Source: Mycobacterium bourgelatii
GTDB taxonomy: Bacteria; Actinomycetota; Actinomycetes; Mycobacteriales; Mycobacteriaceae
Length of the DNA stretch: 64,000 nt
Direction of reading: 5' to 3'
Assembly (NCBI RefSeq): GCF_010723575.1
Contig: NZ_BLKZ01000001.1
Coordinates: forward strand, 868,001-932,000
Position numbers and translations under genes: made by a program. This document shows, in pieces, positions 62,701-64,000 of this stretch (the first letter of the stretch is position 1; each line of letters starts with the position of its first letter). The notes beneath the pieces were generated by a model. It had not been told where the DNA came from. It saw only the letters and a list, made by a program, of their open reading frames with translations, and searched no databases.

Positions 62701-64000
62701 GATCACGTTCCCGCAGATCCCGGCGAGCGCCGACGGCTCCCTGTACTTCATCGGCGGCAACATCCCGTTCGTCAACGTGCCCCCGACACCGGGTATCGGC
62801 AACACGACGACGCTGCCCTCGTCGGGGTTCTTCAACCTCGGCGAAGGTGGGGGATCGGGCTTCGGCAACTTCGGCTCGAACGTTTCGGGCTTGTGGAACC
62901 AGGCGCACACCGCCATGGCGGGGGCGGGGTCCGGCGTCGCCAACGTGGGCTCGCTGTTCTCCGGCATGCTCAACGTGGGCAGCGGTCTGTCCGGGTTCTA
63001 CAACACCAGCACCCTGCCGCTGGACACGTCGGCGCTGGTCTCTGGCATCGGCAACTTCGGCGACCACCTGTCGGGGCTGTTGGCGGCCAACGCCGGCCAG
63101 AACCCGATCACCATCGTCAACCTCGGACTTGCCGACGTCGGCAACGGCAACATCGGACTTGGCAACGTCGGAAACCTCAACCTGGGCGCGGGCAACGTCG
63201 GCGATCTGAACCTGGGCCTCGGGAACCTGGGCAGCCGCAACTTCGGGTTCGGCAATGTCGGTGACCTCAACGTCGGGTTCGGCAACGCAGCTCTGGGCGC
63301 GGTGCTGGGCGGCAACGTCGGGTTCGGCAACGCGGGCGCCGGCAACTTCGGCCTGGCGAACCTGGGCGTCGGCAACATCGGCTTCGCCAATACCGGCAAC
63401 AACAACTTCGGCATTGGCCTGGTCGGCGACAACCTGACTGGATTCGGCGGCTTCAATTCCGGTGAGGGCAACATCGGGCTGTTCAACTCCGGCACCGGCA
63501 ACATCGGGTTCTTCAACACCGGGACCGGAAACTTCGGGTTGTTCAACTCCGGCAGCTACAACACCGGCATCGGCAACTCCGGCATGGCCAGCACCGGGTT
63601 GTTCAACGTGGGCAACTTCAACACCGGTCTGGCGAACGTCGGACACGCCAACACCGGCACCGCAAACGCAGGCAGCTACAACACCGGCGGCTTCAACCCG
63701 GGCAGCATCAACACCGGTTGGGTCAACACCGGTAACTCCAACACCGGTTTCGCCAACGCCGGCAACGTCGACACCGGCGCCTATATCACCGGCAACTACA
63801 GCAACGGCTTCCTGTGGCGGGGGAACTTCCAGGGGCTGAACGGGTTCGCCTACGGATACACCGTCCCGTTGTTCTCCGCGCTCGGTGCCGATGTCCACGC
63901 CGGTGTCGGGCCCATCACCGTGATCCCGCCGATCCACATCCCGGCAATCCCACTGGGATTCACCGCGATTGGCGACATCGGTCCGGTGAACATTCCGTCG
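53756..64000 (+). CDS. Giant PPE-MPTR protein (PPE 2 of window), 3' end cut by window
   Basis: An open frame of 3,415 codons with no stop before the window ends. The PPE domain is at residues 1 to about 180 (MSFQILPPEINSLLMYGGAG, GAWQGPASTAMAAAA, LSNILGQNTPAIAATEAAY). Then follow at least six modules of NxGxx MPTR repeats alternating with IP-rich segments. The MPTR anchor GDNQTG/GDNLTG falls near 54655, 56274, 58063, 59913, 61648 and 63425, a regular period of about 1.6-1.85 kb. Junctions read NTT-PSSGFFNSGxGG. GGAGGT 5 nt before the ATG supports the start. It is co-directional with the first PPE gene and shares its architecture, so the two are probably a duplication. It would be an ESX-5 substrate at the cell surface; function is unknown. 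Confidence 0.94.
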   Translation, partial: MSFQILPPEINSLLMYGGAGSGPMLRTAAAWDGLAAELSSAAASFGRVTSELATGAWQGPASTAMAAAAAPYTGWLGAVAAAAEAAAGQARVVAEVFEAALTATVNPVVVATNRFELASLALSNILGQNTPAIAATEAAYELMWAQDVAAMAAYHAGASAAVSALPAFEEVGAILSALVGHANAAMDELAAVPKQLVLNAGLANVGNYNVGGGNIGLLNFGVSNIGTGNVGKANIGNWNFGFANIGDLNLGWGNAALGSFSGGNIGFGNTGASNLGFGNMGLGNIGFGNTGNNNVGFGLTGDNQTGFGGLNSGTGNIGLFNSGTGNIGLFNSGTGNVGLFNAGNSYNTGFGNTGHASTGIFVSGNFSTGIDISGDYNTGLFNSGNANTGWFNTGNVNTGWFNTGHINTGIGNSGNVNTGFFIRGNYSNGFLWAGDYQGLIGFDAGSSIPLIPVNIGLFGAVGPITLLPIQILPTIPLNIHHTFNLGPLHVPDIVIPAFGGGTGIPIDIGPITISPITLFQAQHFNTEFPIGPLFALGVVNISEIQIVDPQGAVTQFGPITIDTRISQTSLRIDWNTPAITLFPNGISIPNNPLSLLARASIGTPGFTIPGFSLPIEPLPLTIDIDGQIDGFRTPPITIDVLPINIGIKFNIGPIPIHGLHIPATPGYGNTTTNPSSGFFNSGEGGVSGFGNFGQGVSGWWNQANAAVAGTSSGLANFGSLQSGFLNFGSGVSGLYNTAAVGAPALVSGFGNIGERVAGLLSSGDGLNQQLVANIGLADVGKYNVGLGNLGDLNLGAANLGMQNLGFGNVGDGNIGFGNIGNGNLGFANQGNNNFGIGLVGDNQTGIGGLAAGLGSGLNAGQGNIGLFNSGDNNIGFFNSGSGNFGFFNSGDYNTGVGNAGMANTGLFNVGSFNTGLANPGHYNSGSFNIGSYNTGDFNPGSINTGWLNTGNSNTGIANSGNFDTGAFITGNYSNGILWRGNYEGLVGAYYAVTADRFPVTMHAIAGVGPLHIDPVPIPALHFSITNAAVGLGPFTIPEIHIPKIPIDVLGSVNLAANTIAPITALNPISAGVGLLVGSFQFNNPFISIDHFGNPNPPVIGFYLSDLSITGPRLSGFNIGDPIPLMLSVQSTVVTLLPNGWNIPDQVPVTLALSGGNDAFTIFPGGLTFPKAFAGVSNLSGGLDAFTLLPNGFTINTVPAIVDGHAMVGEIRMSVINIPAVPGFGNTTTTPSSGFFNSGAGGGSGFGNFGAGVSGWWNQAHDMLAGAGSGVGNFGSLHSGLLNFGSGVSGVYNASTLAAGTSAVLSGAGNVGQQLSGLLAAGTALNPGSSITNLGLADLGVFNLGLGNVGDFNLGAANVGWQNLGFGNIGNGNFGFANIGDSNFGFGNSGLSAGLAGIANIGFGNAGSNNVGFANLGVGNIGFGNTGNNNFGIGLTGDNQSGIGGLNSGAGNFGLFNSGTNNVGLFNTGNGNWGLFNSGSYNTGIGNSGTASTGLFNAGNFNTGLFNPGHYNSGSFNAGNTNTGDFNPGNINTGWFNTGHSNTGMFNSGTLNTGIFMTGNASNGWFWRGNFEGLVGAHYGMTIEEFPLHITTTGGFGPIVIPDIELLPPLHLGISGGANYGFTVPDIPIPAIHIGITGGANVGFQAPATTLMSAVDLQGGFRFGPLTISDLQLNPFNVVLTLPFLHDIDPNIFPDPKISLRINVPIPFHSATALGFFFPLSEQIEPITLDAIAFSEFIPIDIPPIDIPASIVEGLSMAGSLPIDFSLDIPAVTIPGMTIPAIPLDFDIIANVGPFDISIIDVPKVPGFGNTTELVSSGFFNAGVGGGSGIQNAGAGISGIFNFGYEAMKGGLSGFGNAGSLASGMLNSGVDISGWFNVSTVGRDTSAFISGISNLGHNVSGMSYQGLLAMLTHPQDSGSGEPNLIDLALAELRHMRVLNFLDLGNIGAYNFGFGNIGDYNFGAGNVGNLNLGGGNIGLQNLGFGNIGDGNFGLGNLGDSNIGFGNSGLATGLAGLGNIGFGNAGSNNFGFANLGVGNIGFANTGNNNVGIGLTGDNQSGFGGLNSGQGNLGLFNSGTNNIGFFNTGNGNWGLFNSGSYNTGIGNSGIASTGFFNAGNFNSGLANAGHYNTGSFNAGNTNSGDFNAGNINSGWFNTGHTNTGLFNTGNVNTGAFNSGNFNNGMLWTGEYHGLLHFEYRIEISGSTVLDLNEAFNFGPVTIPQIDIPGMSLFDISELINIGPFNIPEIHVPALDLDIHEVIEIPPIVFLPSMQIGGQTYTISLDTPAAPAPPPFRLPLLIVEALGDTWIVGATNSTGFDGLGFVTPPTQGILIHSGPTFGSTGSLELHFPSMTIPTIQTSPVPLRIDITGGLPAFTLFPGGLSIPQDAIPLNIEAFGRLDPITIFPGGLTIDPLPLTVALNITVPDSSVPIISIPPAPGFGNMTSSPSSGFFNSGAGGVSGIGNFGAGLSGGWNQAYSALVGGTSGVANFGSLQSGLLNVGSGLSGFYNTSVLPLGTQALVSGIGNFGERLSGLLAAGNGVNQALVANIGLADVGNFNLGFGNVGNFNLGAANVGGQNLGFGNFGDVNIGLANVGGGNIGFANAGDNNFGFGNLGLGNIGLGNSGNNNVGIGLKGDNQFGIGGLNSGEGNIGLFNSGTGNVGFFNSGTGNWGLFNSGSYNTGIGNSGIASSGFFNAGNFNTGLANTGHYNTGSFNAGDTNSGDFNPGNINTGWFNTGHSNTGIANSGNVDTGAFMSGSYSNGILWRGNYEGLFSASYNYPAPRIEILELHGNAAFGPVIIPPIPIPTVHMHFGGNVAMGAFTIPQIDIPALHPNVLGSVGFGPVEIPSVHIPSITAFTAILNQAVTIGSTTQIEPFLFWTSSGLIGPTFYAVGQSYSFGNVFPSGNITSGIPNLSTSGPLHAVFKLATDQGFDTPALHIGQIPLGFHVPGTLDAITIFPGGLHFSAASLLNLKISAFAGGVDIPAITFPQIPASADGSLYFIGGNIPFVNVPPTPGIGNTTTLPSSGFFNLGEGGGSGFGNFGSNVSGLWNQAHTAMAGAGSGVANVGSLFSGMLNVGSGLSGFYNTSTLPLDTSALVSGIGNFGDHLSGLLAANAGQNPITIVNLGLADVGNGNIGLGNVGNLNLGAGNVGDLNLGLGNLGSRNFGFGNVGDLNVGFGNAALGAVLGGNVGFGNAGAGNFGLANLGVGNIGFANTGNNNFGIGLVGDNLTGFGGFNSGEGNIGLFNSGTGNIGFFNTGTGNFGLFNSGSYNTGIGNSGMASTGLFNVGNFNTGLANVGHANTGTANAGSYNTGGFNPGSINTGWVNTGNSNTGFANAGNVDTGAYITGNYSNGFLWRGNFQGLNGFAYGYTVPLFSALGADVHAGVGPITVIPPIHIPAIPLGFTAIGDIGPVNIPS

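Overview
The window comes from a slow-growing Mycobacterium related to the M. tuberculosis / M. kansasii / M. marinum group. The evidence is high GC, giant PE_PGRS and PPE-MPTR genes (which occupy more than 40% of the window), and gene-by-gene collinearity, in inverted orientation, with the M. tuberculosis Rv3396c-Rv3360 interval. The species cannot be fixed from the sequence alone. Rv numbers below are recalled homologues, not search results.

Layout. (1) 1-9650: the end of guaA, an exported protein, the SOS-controlled imuA'-imuB pair, a small exported Cys-rich protein, iunH diverging from cmaA1, acrA1 and lpqD, and the dehydratase htdY. (2) 9676-16465: a PE_PGRS gene, otsB2 and a WS/DGAT-family acyltransferase, all on the minus strand. 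(3) 16695-28372: dnaE2 with its own SOS box, a P2A-type cation ATPase, an SDR, an Rv3368c-type nitroreductase, a small membrane protein, a SpoU/TrmL tRNA methyltransferase, a DsbA-fold protein without cysteines, and a large alpha/beta hydrolase. (4) 28594-32751: the conservon (sensor kinase, roadblock, DUF742, GTPase mfpB). (5) 33140-49388: a 2,234-residue PE_PGRS and a 3,163-residue PPE-MPTR, which separate mfpB from mfpA. (6) 49448-53205: mfpA, a convergent FHA-only gene and a full-length Rv1747-type FHA-ABC exporter. (7) 53528-64000: a PPE gene fossil and a second giant PPE-MPTR gene that runs off the window.

Functional themes. ImuA', ImuB and DnaE2 make the mycobacterial mutasome. Both of its transcription units carry the same LexA box variant (TCGAAC-N4-TTTCGA). 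CmaA1, AcrA1, HtdY, the WS/DGAT enzyme and OtsB2 form an envelope-lipid and trehalose cluster. The conservon plus MfpA is a GTPase-switched gyrase-protection system. In the M. tuberculosis arrangement mfpB and mfpA are adjacent; here 16.7 kb lie between them.

The less obvious signals are a 26-codon leader ORF whose stop overlaps the start of the conservon kinase; a perfect hairpin that hides the ribosome-binding site of the first PE_PGRS; helically phased 11-bp repeats upstream of the hydrolase; several TANNNT leaderless promoters; a fossil PPE fragment; a degenerate FHA paralogue next to its likely parent; and long-period repeats inside the PE_PGRS and PPE genes. No RNA genes, insertion sequences, CRISPR arrays or phage genes were seen.
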